Below are positions 42,803 through 51,267 of a stretch of DNA of 64,000 nucleotides, in pieces. How positions within the stretch are numbered: position 1 is the stretch's first letter; the number at the start of each line of letters is the position of its first letter. The DNA is taken from assembly GCF_029953285.1 (NCBI RefSeq), contig NZ_JASAOI010000004.1, positions 124,001-188,000 on the forward strand, written 5' to 3'. The notes beneath the pieces were generated by a model. It saw nothing but the letters and a program-made list of their open reading frames with translations, searched no databases and had not been told where the DNA came from. The stretch is from Yinghuangia seranimata. GTDB taxonomy: Bacteria; Actinomycetota; Actinomycetes; Streptomycetales; Streptomycetaceae. Position numbers and translations under genes: made by a program.

Positions 42803-44940
42803 ACAGCACCCGCTTCGGTGAGGAATCGACTGGGCTTCCCTGACCATGAGACGTAGAGCCCGTCCCGCGCCCGAGTGCATGCTACGAACAGTAGGCAGCG
42901 CTCCGCGGCGAGATCGGCCTCGTGCTGGAGTTGGTCGACCTCGACAGGGGTGACGGCACGCGGGAACGGAAGGGCACCGTCGTGCGCGCCGATGACCGCC
43001 ACACACCGGAACTCCAAGCCCTTGAACGAGTGCATGGTCCCGACCTGGACGGCATCGGTGGCACCCGACCCGTCGGCGTTGAGCCGTACAGCGGGGATTC
43101 CGACCGACTTCAACTGGGCGACCGCCATGTCACCGGTGTTGTTGAACCTGCTGGTGACACCGATCTCGCCGGGCAGCACGCCAGCCTCCATCCACGCCCG
43201 AACTCTGGTGACCAAGGCCGCCAGCTCGACCGTGTCCGACACAGCATGGTGGAGCTCGGGGCCGTCCCCATGGAGGGCGGACCGGTACCCAAGCAGGGTC
43301 TCGCTGCGGTTTTCGTCCTCGAGCTGTGCGATCGGACGACCCACCAGCAGGGAGGTGGACCACCGCAGGATTTCGTGCGTACTGCGGTAGTTCTTCCTCA
43401 TCTTCGCCGACCGCCCGGCCACCGAGATGCCCAACGCCTTGAGTGAGACGCGTGAGTCGTAGATGCGCTGGTGGGGATCCCCTGCGATGAACAGGTCGTC
43501 GGGACGTACCGCGGCCGCCGCTCGTAGGAGCCGCCACTGCGCGGGGTGCAGATCCTGCGCTTCGTCGACCACGATGTGCCGGTACATCGGCCCCCGGGAC
43601 GCCAGGATGCGGGCGGCCTCGTCGCAGGTCTGCAAGTACGTCCGTTGCCCGCCCTCGCGCAGACGGCGGTGGAACTCGTGGACAGCAGCCCACACTTGGG
43701 GCCTGAGTGACTGGGGGATCTTGGTCCCGCGGCCTGCGCGGTCGGCTGCGGCATACGCCTCGAGGCTGGTGAGGTCCTGAGCCAGGATCACATGCTTGTA
43801 CTCCTGCGCCAGGAACTGCGGCGTTCCGGGAAACCCAGTGGTCTTTGCGGCCTCGGCCCAGTGGGTGTCTTCATCCCTGCCGCTGACGGGTCGCCGACCC
43901 TCGCCGCGGGCGGCCGTCACCACCCGTCCCGCGAAGGCGTCGACGGTCGTGATGTCGACGCGGCCGCGCAGCATCTCATCGGGCACCAGCGCGGCAAGCC
44001 CGCTCTTGAGTGCATGGACGAGGGCCTTCGTGTACGTGGTCAGCAAAATGCGTTCGCCGTCGCGCAAGTGCCCCATCAAGTGCTTCACCCGGTGCAAGGC
44101 CACCACGGTCTTCCCCGTGCCCGGCCCGCCGCGGACCTGCGCCGGGCCCGAGTAGCTGGGGCGATAGGCGATCTTGTGCTGCGACGGGTGCAGGAAGATT
44201 CGCCAAGCGTCGAACGGCTTGCCGAGGATGTCCCGGAGTTCGTCCGGCGCAGAGACCAGTGCGATGCGCGTGTGGGAGTTGCGGACCGCGGTGTCGAAGT
44301 CGTGGTCGTGCGCGAGTTCCGCGGCGGACTGCTGACTCTGGACCACGACGTCCTGCCACACCTCCTCGACTGAGAACCCGGCGGCCAGGTATTCGAGGAC
44401 CTCGCGCTGGTCCTGCGGAAAGTGCGGCGCGAAGACCTCCAGTTGCTCCTGGGTGGTCAGGACCCGGGCGGCTCGAAGAGTGTCCGCGTCGATGCCGAGT
44501 GCGGCCATCTCCGTGTCCGAGATCTTGGCAAACAGCCGCCGCTCGGCCGCAGGCGCGATCTGCTCGTAGGCGGGCGCCAGAACCTCCAGCTCTGCCGCGT
44601 TCCGGATCTCCACAGCCCGCGTGACCGTGTTGATGCTGACTCGCTGTTTGACAGCCCAGTCGATCGCCTTGTCGTGCGGAAGCACACGAAGCAGTGTGAA
44701 GGTGTCTCCGCGTTCAGGAGCCACCACGACACCCCGCCACATCTGGTCGATGCGGATGGTTCGAATGTGGGGGTCTCGTGCCCGGGTCAGTGTTTCGAGC
44801 TTCAGGCCGGGATGCTTGAACAAATCGTCAAGAGTCAGCGCGCCGAACTTCTCCCACGCCTCGAGTACCTCCTTCACCACCGGCTTCGGGAGCTTGCCCA
44901 TCTCCTTGAGGAATTCGATGTGGAACGCGAGTTGTGGCAT
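42799..44940 (-). CDS. UvrD-family helicase with N-terminal RelE/ParE-like domain
   Basis: 713 residues from MPQLAFHIEFLKEMG; the frame runs on to 45132 but that part is antisense of the kinase gene. Residues 1-110 resemble a RelE/ParE fold (HPGLKLETLTRARDPHIRTIRID...RGVVVAP...VLPHDKAIDWA). Superfamily 1 motifs follow: HPSQHKIAYR Q-type motif, Walker A GGPGTGKT (271-278), IVVDEAQDLHPAQW, GDPHQRIYD, and the UvrD_C_2 part with TMHSFKGLEF and VACTRARDGLYV. It unwinds DNA with ATP. Four bases separate it from the upstream kinase and 4 bp overlap joins it to the nuclease-like gene. Confidence 0.85.
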   Translation of the reverse strand: MPQLAFHIEFLKEMGKLPKPVVKEVLEAWEKFGALTLDDLFKHPGLKLETLTRARDPHIRTIRIDQMWRGVVVAPERGDTFTLLRVLPHDKAIDWAVKQRVSINTVTRAVEIRNAAELEVLAPAYEQIAPAAERRLFAKISDTEMAALGIDADTLRAARVLTTQEQLEVFAPHFPQDQREVLEYLAAGFSVEEVWQDVVVQSQQSAAELAHDHDFDTAVRNSHTRIALVSAPDELRDILGKPFDAWRIFLHPSQHKIAYRPSYSGPAQVRGGPGTGKTVVALHRVKHLMGHLRDGERILLTTYTKALVHALKSGLAALVPDEMLRGRVDITTVDAFAGRVVTAARGEGRRPVSGRDEDTHWAEAAKTTGFPGTPQFLAQEYKHVILAQDLTSLEAYAAADRAGRGTKIPQSLRPQVWAAVHEFHRRLREGGQRTYLQTCDEAARILASRGPMYRHIVVDEAQDLHPAQWRLLRAAAAVRPDDLFIAGDPHQRIYDSRVSLKALGISVAGRSAKMRKNYRSTHEILRWSTSLLVGRPIAQLEDENRSETLLGYRSALHGDGPELHHAVSDTVELAALVTRVRAWMEAGVLPGEIGVTSRFNNTGDMAVAQLKSVGIPAVRLNADGSGATDAVQVGTMHSFKGLEFRCVAVIGAHDGALPFPRAVTPVEVDQLQHEADLAAERCLLFVACTRARDGLYVSWSGKPSRFLTEAGAV

Positions 44941-44944
44941 GCGG

Positions 44945-46549
44945 TCACTCTTCCGGCGAACGGCGGTGCTCTTCGTCGTGGGCGAGGCGGATCCGGGCGA
45001 GGGCGTCGGCGATCTCCAGGCTGTCCTCGTCATCGGAGCCATGGACGACACACAGGTCGGAGTACAGCGGCTCCAGTACATGCCGAGCCTCGGCGAAACG
45101 GCCCTCGGACAGCAGCAGGAACCCGATGGCACGCCGCAGTTCGATGGCCTCTTCGCTCACGTCACTGTCCACGGAGCGCACCTGGCGCAGCACCGCCTCG
45201 AACTGCTCCAGCGCGGCGGTCACCTGCCCCAGCTCGGCCCGGCAGTGCGCTGCCTGGACGCGGCACGAGCGGGCATACTCGCTTGCCGGGCCCTCGGTCC
45301 GCGAGAACGCCTGTGCCAGCGCATCGAACTCGGGTAGGGCACTGCGGAAGTCGCCGCCGAGGAACAGGACGGCGGCGCGCTGCTGACGCAGGTCGAGCAC
45401 CTTGCGGTTGTCCGGACCGAGAGCCGCCGCGGCCGGCGGGATGACCTCGTAGAGCACCTCGGCCGCCTGGGCGAACCGCTCGTCGTCGAGGAGCGCGTCG
45501 GCGTGCGCCATCGCAGCCTTGATGTCCTCTTGGAGCTGCGCGGGGACCGGCACAGGCAGCGGGTGCGCGTTCGGGTTCACCGTGGTGGGCGCAGGAGCCG
45601 CGGTGGCGGTCGGGCGCGGCCGCGGTGCGTACGGCTGTCGGTACACCCGGGTCGGGTCAGGAACCCCCGGCTGCCCGGCCTCATGAGGCTCTGGTGTCGA
45701 CCCGGCCGGCGGCACGAACGGAAACAGCCGCTCGTGCACCTCCTGCGTGTCGACGGGACGCCGCTCCGGCCGCTTGCGCAAAAGGTGGAGGACCAGCTCC
45801 TCCAGCTCTTCGGGGACGTCGGGGCGCAGCTCGCGGAGTGGAGTCGGTGCCGCTTGCACATGTTGCAACATGCGCGCGAAATCGCTGCTGCCATCGAACA
45901 GCGTTTTTCCAGAGAGGAGTTCGTGGAGCACGCACCCCAGCGCGTACAGGTCGCTTTGCGGAGTGATGCGCGCCGCCTGGACCTGCTCCGGCGACATGTA
46001 GTGGCTGGTGCCGACGGGGCTGCCGGTCGCGGTGAGCTTGGTGACGTCGGTCCGCATGATGGCGGCGATACCGAAGTCCAGCACCTTCACCGTGCCGTCG
46101 CGCGCCACCATGATGTTGCTCGGCTTCAGGTCACGGTGGATGACCGGGACCGCGTGGGCGTGCGACAGGACGGTGCACACCTGTGCGCCCACAGCGGCGG
46201 CCCACGAGATCGGGAGCGGGGCAGCGGGGTCGATGTAGTCGTGGAGTGGGACGCCGTCCACCAGCTCCATGACCAGGTAGAGGTTCTCGTGGGACGCGTC
46301 GAGCACCGCGTCGAAGACCTGGGGGACGCCAGGGTGTTGGATGCGGGCCGTGATGCGTGCCTCGCGGCGGAACCGCTTGGCGAACTCCTCCGCAAGCTCG
46401 GGGGACGAGCCGACCACGGCCTGGCGGATGAGCTTGACGGCGACCGGGCGGTCAAGCACGCGGTCGAAGCCGCGGTAGACGTCGCCCATGCCGCCGTGGC
46501 TCAGCGGTTGGACGAGCTCGTAGCGGTTCGAGATCACTTGCGGCGGCAC
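44945..46549 (-). CDS. Soluble Ser/Thr protein kinase with C-terminal TPR-like region
   Basis: 534 residues from the GTG at 46549 (VPPQVISNRYELVQPL), chosen for GGGGGA upstream; ATG at 46606 is possible but off the kinase domain. Glycine loop SHGGMGDVY, Lys39, HRDLKPSN with Asp140, DFG 158-160. A Pro-rich linker (residues 280-340) leads to a helical repeat region (about 345-530) with TPR-like spacing. There is no transmembrane segment, unlike the kinase at 11962-13698. It heads an operon with a helicase and a nuclease-like gene, which suggests regulation of a DNA-processing or defence function. Confidence 0.82.
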   Translation of the reverse strand: MPPQVISNRYELVQPLSHGGMGDVYRGFDRVLDRPVAVKLIRQAVVGSSPELAEEFAKRFRREARITARIQHPGVPQVFDAVLDASHENLYLVMELVDGVPLHDYIDPAAPLPISWAAAVGAQVCTVLSHAHAVPVIHRDLKPSNIMVARDGTVKVLDFGIAAIMRTDVTKLTATGSPVGTSHYMSPEQVQAARITPQSDLYALGCVLHELLSGKTLFDGSSDFARMLQHVQAAPTPLRELRPDVPEELEELVLHLLRKRPERRPVDTQEVHERLFPFVPPAGSTPEPHEAGQPGVPDPTRVYRQPYAPRPRPTATAAPAPTTVNPNAHPLPVPVPAQLQEDIKAAMAHADALLDDERFAQAAEVLYEVIPPAAAALGPDNRKVLDLRQQRAAVLFLGGDFRSALPEFDALAQAFSRTEGPASEYARSCRVQAAHCRAELGQVTAALEQFEAVLRQVRSVDSDVSEEAIELRRAIGFLLLSEGRFAEARHVLEPLYSDLCVVHGSDDEDSLEIADALARIRLAHDEEHRRSPEE

Positions 46550-46690
46550 GCAGCGTCCCCCGTTTCGACTACTACACGTGATGCGCACTCGGCACGCCAA
46601 GATCACCGAGTGTCCACTGCTGTGTTCCTAGTGTGACGCGTGGGGCGATCTTCGTCCAGATGGTTGGACGTCTGGTGAATCGGTTTTGGC

Positions 46691-46724
46691 GCGGCCGGGC
46701 ACCCGTGTTGGGATGCCCGGCCGC
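46691..46724. terminator. Terminator hairpin after hsdR
   Basis: GCGGCCGGGCA and TGCCCGGCCGC form a perfect 11-bp stem around a 12-base loop (CCC/GGG may extend it), 15 bp downstream of the hsdR stop. It separates the restriction operon from the kinase operon. Confidence 0.72.
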
Positions 46725-46738
46725 GGCACGCGTGTCCA

Positions 46739-49700
46739 TCAGTCCTCGACGCCTTCTTGGCGGCGGATCATCCGCCATGCGGCGCGCCGAGCGCTGCGGT
46801 TCAGCGAGTTCTTGAAACTGCGGTCGGGGCCGAAGTACTGGCGCCCCATATCGGCGATGGTGTCGATGTGGTCGGCCATCTTGTCCTCGAACACGTCGTC
46901 GAAGACCACACCGAAGTTGTCCGGGTCGTCGTTGGCGACGGCCGCGAGACGCACCTTCGGATCGGCCATAGCCTCCTCGAACGGCCGAATGACGTCCTGT
47001 TCGGTGAACTCGGTTCCGAACTTCTCGTTGAAGCGTTCGATCAGCTCCGACAGTGGTGATTTCTCCGGCTCGGCCGCGCCGCCCGTGCCGTCGCCGAAGC
47101 CGGGCATCACTGTCGGCCCTTCGGGGGAGAGGCTGAGGTCGTGCTCGCCGGTCTGCTCGACGCGCATGTGGCTCAGGTCGACTTCCCCTATGTCGACGCC
47201 GCCGTCGGCGCGGCGGGGGAGCCGGTTGAGGAGATGCCGGCCGTACAGGTAGAGGCGTTCCAGGTCGGCGTCACGGTACGGGACGATCTGCGCCAGGAAC
47301 CCATACTTGCGGACATAGTCGTTGAGGTCGGCTCGGAAGTCCTCGGCGGTTTTCTGGTCGTCCTCGTCCTCGCTGTCCGCGAGCGCGGTGAAGCGCTCGA
47401 CGGCCGGGTTGAGCAGCCGGTAAAGCTCGGCGTGCAGCCGCTCCCACTTGGCCGACGAGCCGGCGGCCTTCTGCTCGGCGGCGAGGTACGCGGCCGCGAA
47501 CTCCTGCATCTCCCGCTCGGTGAGGATCGGCGCGGACATCACCCGGCTCTGCGCGGTGTAGAGCAGGTTCGGGTCGGACGGGAGCGTCATCGCCTCTTCG
47601 AAGTACGGGCGGAAAGACTCCCTGATGTCCTCGGCGTCGTTGACGAAGTCGATGACGGCCAGGTCGCCCTGCGCCTTGCGCGGGGCGGTGCGGTTGAGAC
47701 GGGAAAGCGTCTGCACCGCAGAGATGCCGGCGAGCTTCTTGTTCACGTACATGGTGGTCAGCAGCGGCTGGTCGAAGCCCGTCTGGTACTTCTCCGCGAC
47801 GACGAGAATGCGGAACTCCTGCTGGCCCCGGCCGCCGGAGCGAGTGGCCTTGTCGTCGGCGCGGGTGTACGCGAACGCCTTCGGCAGGGCGCTTTCGGGG
47901 ATCCCGCCGTTCTCCTTGGACTCGGTGGTCTCGTCGCCCTCATAGGTGAGAGACCCCGAGAAGGCGACGAGGACGCCGAGGTCGGGGTACTTCTTGTCGT
48001 AGTCGCGGTCGCCGATGTACTGCTTGATCGCCCGCGCCATCTGCACGGCGCTCTGCCGGGATGCGGTGACGACCATCGCCTTCGCGCGGCCGCCGAGCCG
48101 CCCGCGGCTGTGCGCGATGAAGTGCTCGGTGATGATCTGCGCGTGCTGCGACACGGTCGACTCGTGGGTGAGCGCGAACCGGGCGAGCAGGCTGTTGGCC
48201 TTCTTCGGGTCCACCTCGCGCTCGTCGGGGTTCTCGTTGACCAGCTTCCAATACGTGCTGTAGGTGACGTAGTTGCGGAGCGGGTCGAGGATGAAGCCCT
48301 CTTCGATGGCTTGGCGCATCGAGTAGGTGTGGAACGGGCGGTACGTGAGCTTGCCGTCGACGGTGTCCGGCGTACCGAAGAGTTCGAGCGTCTTCGACTT
48401 CGGGGTAGCCGTGAACGCGAAGTAAGAGAGATTAGCGGCCCGGCCGCGCTGCTCGGCCTTCTGCTTGAGCTGCACGTCGACCGTGGTCTCCTCGACCCGG
48501 GCGGCGCCTTGTTCGTCATCATCGGCGTCGAGACCGAGGTTGCGGAGCGCCGCGCGGACCGCGGTGGCGGCGTCGCCCGACTGCGAGGAATGGGCCTCGT
48601 CGACAATTATCGCGAACTTGCTGCCCTGGATCTCGGTCGGATTGCGCTGGAGGTAGTCGAGGAGGGCGGGGAAGGTATGCAGCGTGACGGTGACGATCTT
48701 CCCGGTCTCACGGGAGAGCGCGTTCGCCAGTTGCTCAGACTTCGCGCCGTGCTTCTCGTCGATCTTGACGACGAGGCCGACTGTTTGCTCGAAGCTGCCG
48801 ACGGTTTCCCGGAGCTGGGAGTCCAGGTTGCGGCGGTCGGTGATGATGATGACTTTGTCGAAGACCGGGACGCCAGGTTCGAGGCCGTTGGCGGCGGCCG
48901 TTGGGTCCAGCTCGGATGGGTTGGTCGGCGTGTGCAGGTCGCTGAGCCGGTGGCCGAGCCAACCGATGGTGTTCGACTTGCCGGACCCGGCTGAGGCCAT
49001 GATCAGGTAGTTGTGGCCGGCGCCATGGGTGGCGGCGTGCGCGGTGAGCCTCTTGACGACGTCCCACTGGTGGTAGCGAGGGAAGATCGTCACCGTGTCC
49101 GTGCGGCCGCCGGGCTTCTTGGACTTGTGGACGTGGACGAAGCGTTGCAGCAAGTCGAGCCAGTTGTCCCGCTGCCAGATCTGTTCCCAGAGGTAGGCCG
49201 TTGCGTGCTGGCCGGGGACGGTGGGCGCGGGGTTGCCTTTGCCGCCAGGGAGCCCGGGGCCTGCGGAGCCCGTGTTCAAGGGCAGGAACTGGGTCTGCGC
49301 GCCACGCAGTTGCGTCGCGACAAAGACCAGATCGGGATCAACGGCGAAGTTCGCGATGACCCGACGAGCAAAGATGAGTTCCGTGGGGTCACGCTCGGAC
49401 CGGTACTGCTCCTTGGCGTTCTCGACGCCCTGGCGGGTGAGCGGGTTCTTGAGCTCGGCCGTCGCGACGGGGATCCCGTTGAGGAAGAGCGTCAGGTCAA
49501 GGCGGTTGTGCCAGTCGGCCTGCTTGGTGGCGTATTCGAGCTCACGGACAACGGTCAGCCGGTTCGCCCGATAGTTGTCCAGCGCGGAGTCATCCGGAAC
49601 CAGGTTCGGCTTGAAGTAGGCAAGCCTGATGAGGACGCCCCGGTCCTTGACCCCCTTCCGGAGGGCGTCAAGGAGTCCGTCGGTGGCGATGGCCTGATCC

Positions 49701-49930
49701 AGCCGCCTGGCATACCCACGCTGTGCTTCGTTACGGTCGCCGCCGTAGAGCGAGACAAGCTCTTCCCACTCGTCGGGTTGCGTATCCCCGATGAACTCGA
49801 AGAGCTGGGCAGTATCAAGCCCGAGGTCAGGTTGGTAGTGACGAGGGTTCCCGACGGCCCACCCACCACGCTCGACCAAGGCCGCAATGATGGCCCCGCC
49901 GAAGGTGGACTCGTCATAGACGGGACTCAT
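46739..49930 (-). CDS. hsdR: Type I restriction endonuclease subunit R
   Basis: 1063 residues, the family-normal size. N-terminal PD-(D/E)XK nuclease: Asp145 in DLTLFLNGIPVATAELKN with Glu159 and Lys161; QYRSER at about 175 is the QxxxY-like motif. Superfamily 2 motor: MASAGSGKSNTIGWLG (about residues 311-325), DEAHSSQSG, FTATPKS, YQTGFDQPLL, QTLSRLNR. It translocates unmethylated DNA and cuts it distantly. Its ATG overlaps the hsdS stop by 4 bp. Confidence 0.95.
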   Translation of the reverse strand: MSPVYDESTFGGAIIAALVERGGWAVGNPRHYQPDLGLDTAQLFEFIGDTQPDEWEELVSLYGGDRNEAQRGYARRLDQAIATDGLLDALRKGVKDRGVLIRLAYFKPNLVPDDSALDNYRANRLTVVRELEYATKQADWHNRLDLTLFLNGIPVATAELKNPLTRQGVENAKEQYRSERDPTELIFARRVIANFAVDPDLVFVATQLRGAQTQFLPLNTGSAGPGLPGGKGNPAPTVPGQHATAYLWEQIWQRDNWLDLLQRFVHVHKSKKPGGRTDTVTIFPRYHQWDVVKRLTAHAATHGAGHNYLIMASAGSGKSNTIGWLGHRLSDLHTPTNPSELDPTAAANGLEPGVPVFDKVIIITDRRNLDSQLRETVGSFEQTVGLVVKIDEKHGAKSEQLANALSRETGKIVTVTLHTFPALLDYLQRNPTEIQGSKFAIIVDEAHSSQSGDAATAVRAALRNLGLDADDDEQGAARVEETTVDVQLKQKAEQRGRAANLSYFAFTATPKSKTLELFGTPDTVDGKLTYRPFHTYSMRQAIEEGFILDPLRNYVTYSTYWKLVNENPDEREVDPKKANSLLARFALTHESTVSQHAQIITEHFIAHSRGRLGGRAKAMVVTASRQSAVQMARAIKQYIGDRDYDKKYPDLGVLVAFSGSLTYEGDETTESKENGGIPESALPKAFAYTRADDKATRSGGRGQQEFRILVVAEKYQTGFDQPLLTTMYVNKKLAGISAVQTLSRLNRTAPRKAQGDLAVIDFVNDAEDIRESFRPYFEEAMTLPSDPNLLYTAQSRVMSAPILTEREMQEFAAAYLAAEQKAAGSSAKWERLHAELYRLLNPAVERFTALADSEDEDDQKTAEDFRADLNDYVRKYGFLAQIVPYRDADLERLYLYGRHLLNRLPRRADGGVDIGEVDLSHMRVEQTGEHDLSLSPEGPTVMPGFGDGTGGAAEPEKSPLSELIERFNEKFGTEFTEQDVIRPFEEAMADPKVRLAAVANDDPDNFGVVFDDVFEDKMADHIDTIADMGRQYFGPDRSFKNSLNRSARRAAWRMIRRQEGVED

Positions 49931-51267
49931 GACACAACTCCTCGCCCGCTCGCGGTAGATACGTCGAACTGCCCAGTCACAGCGGCAGTGATGAGTGCCT
50001 GACGGCTTTCCGCTAGCAACGAGGTTTGTTGTCCCAGCAGGTCGCGAAGGCGGCGAATACGGTCCAGGGAAGTCTGAGCCTGGCTAACCATCCGTCGCTG
50101 CTCGGTGATTCTTGGTAGAGGGATCGGGAAGCTCATAATCTTGCTGCTGTTGGTCGATGCCAGATTCGTGGTGCGAGTTCCAGTGCTTTCGAAATAGCAT
50201 CGTCCGTGCACTGTCTGCGTCATGAGCGCCAGGTACTCGGCATCCAAGCGTTCTGCTTCCGGGCGCAGGGCAAAGATATGGTTCTGGTGGAGGCAGGAGG
50301 CTAGCTCACCATGCCAAACGGTCCCACGGCCGAGCTTGTCCAAGTCGCCCCCCTCGGTCATTAGGACATCACCCGCACGCAGCATGCTCCGCTCTGCCGT
50401 CGAACGTCGAACGGTGATTTCCTTCACGGAGTCGAGTTCCAGGCGGCCGGCCTGAACGTTTGCCACCCGGAGATACGGAAGCGATACGACATCGCCACTT
50501 AGGTCGCGGCCGCTGTCCACAGTCAACCCGTTTTGCAGGCGGCAGACATATCCCAATCGAACCAGCGGGCGCCCCACGTCCATTTGTGGGAGCCATGGCC
50601 ATGGGCCAATTTGGCGGGGACTCGTGAGAATTCCAGGGATGAGCGCGTCTGACACCACGGCGTAAGCCCTTTCTTCAAGAAGCTTCGCTTGGGTGGCGCG
50701 CCGGGAATTGATGCGGTCGATTCGCGCGGTCTCTGTGTCAAGGAAGTCGCCGATGCGGCGCTGCTCGTCGAGAGGCGGGACTGGGACGGGAGCATCTCCG
50801 AGGCGGTCTCGGTTGAGTTCGATCTGATTGGTTGCTCCTACTGCGAGCGCGGACAGTGTGTACACCTGGAAAGGGTGGCAGCTCAGCCAATAGTAGCAAT
50901 ATCGCGAGTCCAGAACATTCGGATTTGTGCGCACCACAGTCACGTGACTATCTGCCATGCACGGGATCTTGTCAGGTGGCGAGGAGAAGTATCCGACGCG
51001 CCCCAAAGTGCCCGTACCTGTCGAGTTGACGAGAATGTCCCGCGGGTAGAGGAGTCCCTTGAGCCGACTCAGAGGTCCCCGATGGTCGTGGTATCGAGTC
51101 CGCTCCCACTCAAGCCCGGTCTCCTGATTGGCGGCTTGGCTGATGGCGCGAACCGGCCCCGCGTCGGCATAGGTCGGTGCAGATCCGCGATTCAAATGTG
51201 TCGTCAAGTGTTTCAACGGCGCGGATGCCCAACTTGGCGGGAGGTTCACTCCAAAGATGGCGCTCAC
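49927..51267 (-). CDS. hsdS: Type I restriction specificity subunit S
   Basis: 446 residues with two target-recognition domains separated by a helical spacer: VPVPPLDEQRRIGDFLDTETARIDRINSRRATQAKLLEE ends the first, and FPIPLPRITEQRRMVSQAQTSLDRIRRLRDLLGQQTSLLAE ends the second. These two half-repeats determine the bipartite recognition sequence. GTG start overlaps the hsdM stop (GTGA). The recognition sequence cannot be read from the protein. Confidence 0.92.
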   Translation of the reverse strand: MSAIFGVNLPPSWASAPLKHLTTHLNRGSAPTYADAGPVRAISQAANQETGLEWERTRYHDHRGPLSRLKGLLYPRDILVNSTGTGTLGRVGYFSSPPDKIPCMADSHVTVVRTNPNVLDSRYCYYWLSCHPFQVYTLSALAVGATNQIELNRDRLGDAPVPVPPLDEQRRIGDFLDTETARIDRINSRRATQAKLLEERAYAVVSDALIPGILTSPRQIGPWPWLPQMDVGRPLVRLGYVCRLQNGLTVDSGRDLSGDVVSLPYLRVANVQAGRLELDSVKEITVRRSTAERSMLRAGDVLMTEGGDLDKLGRGTVWHGELASCLHQNHIFALRPEAERLDAEYLALMTQTVHGRCYFESTGTRTTNLASTNSSKIMSFPIPLPRITEQRRMVSQAQTSLDRIRRLRDLLGQQTSLLAESRQALITAAVTGQFDVSTASGRGVVS

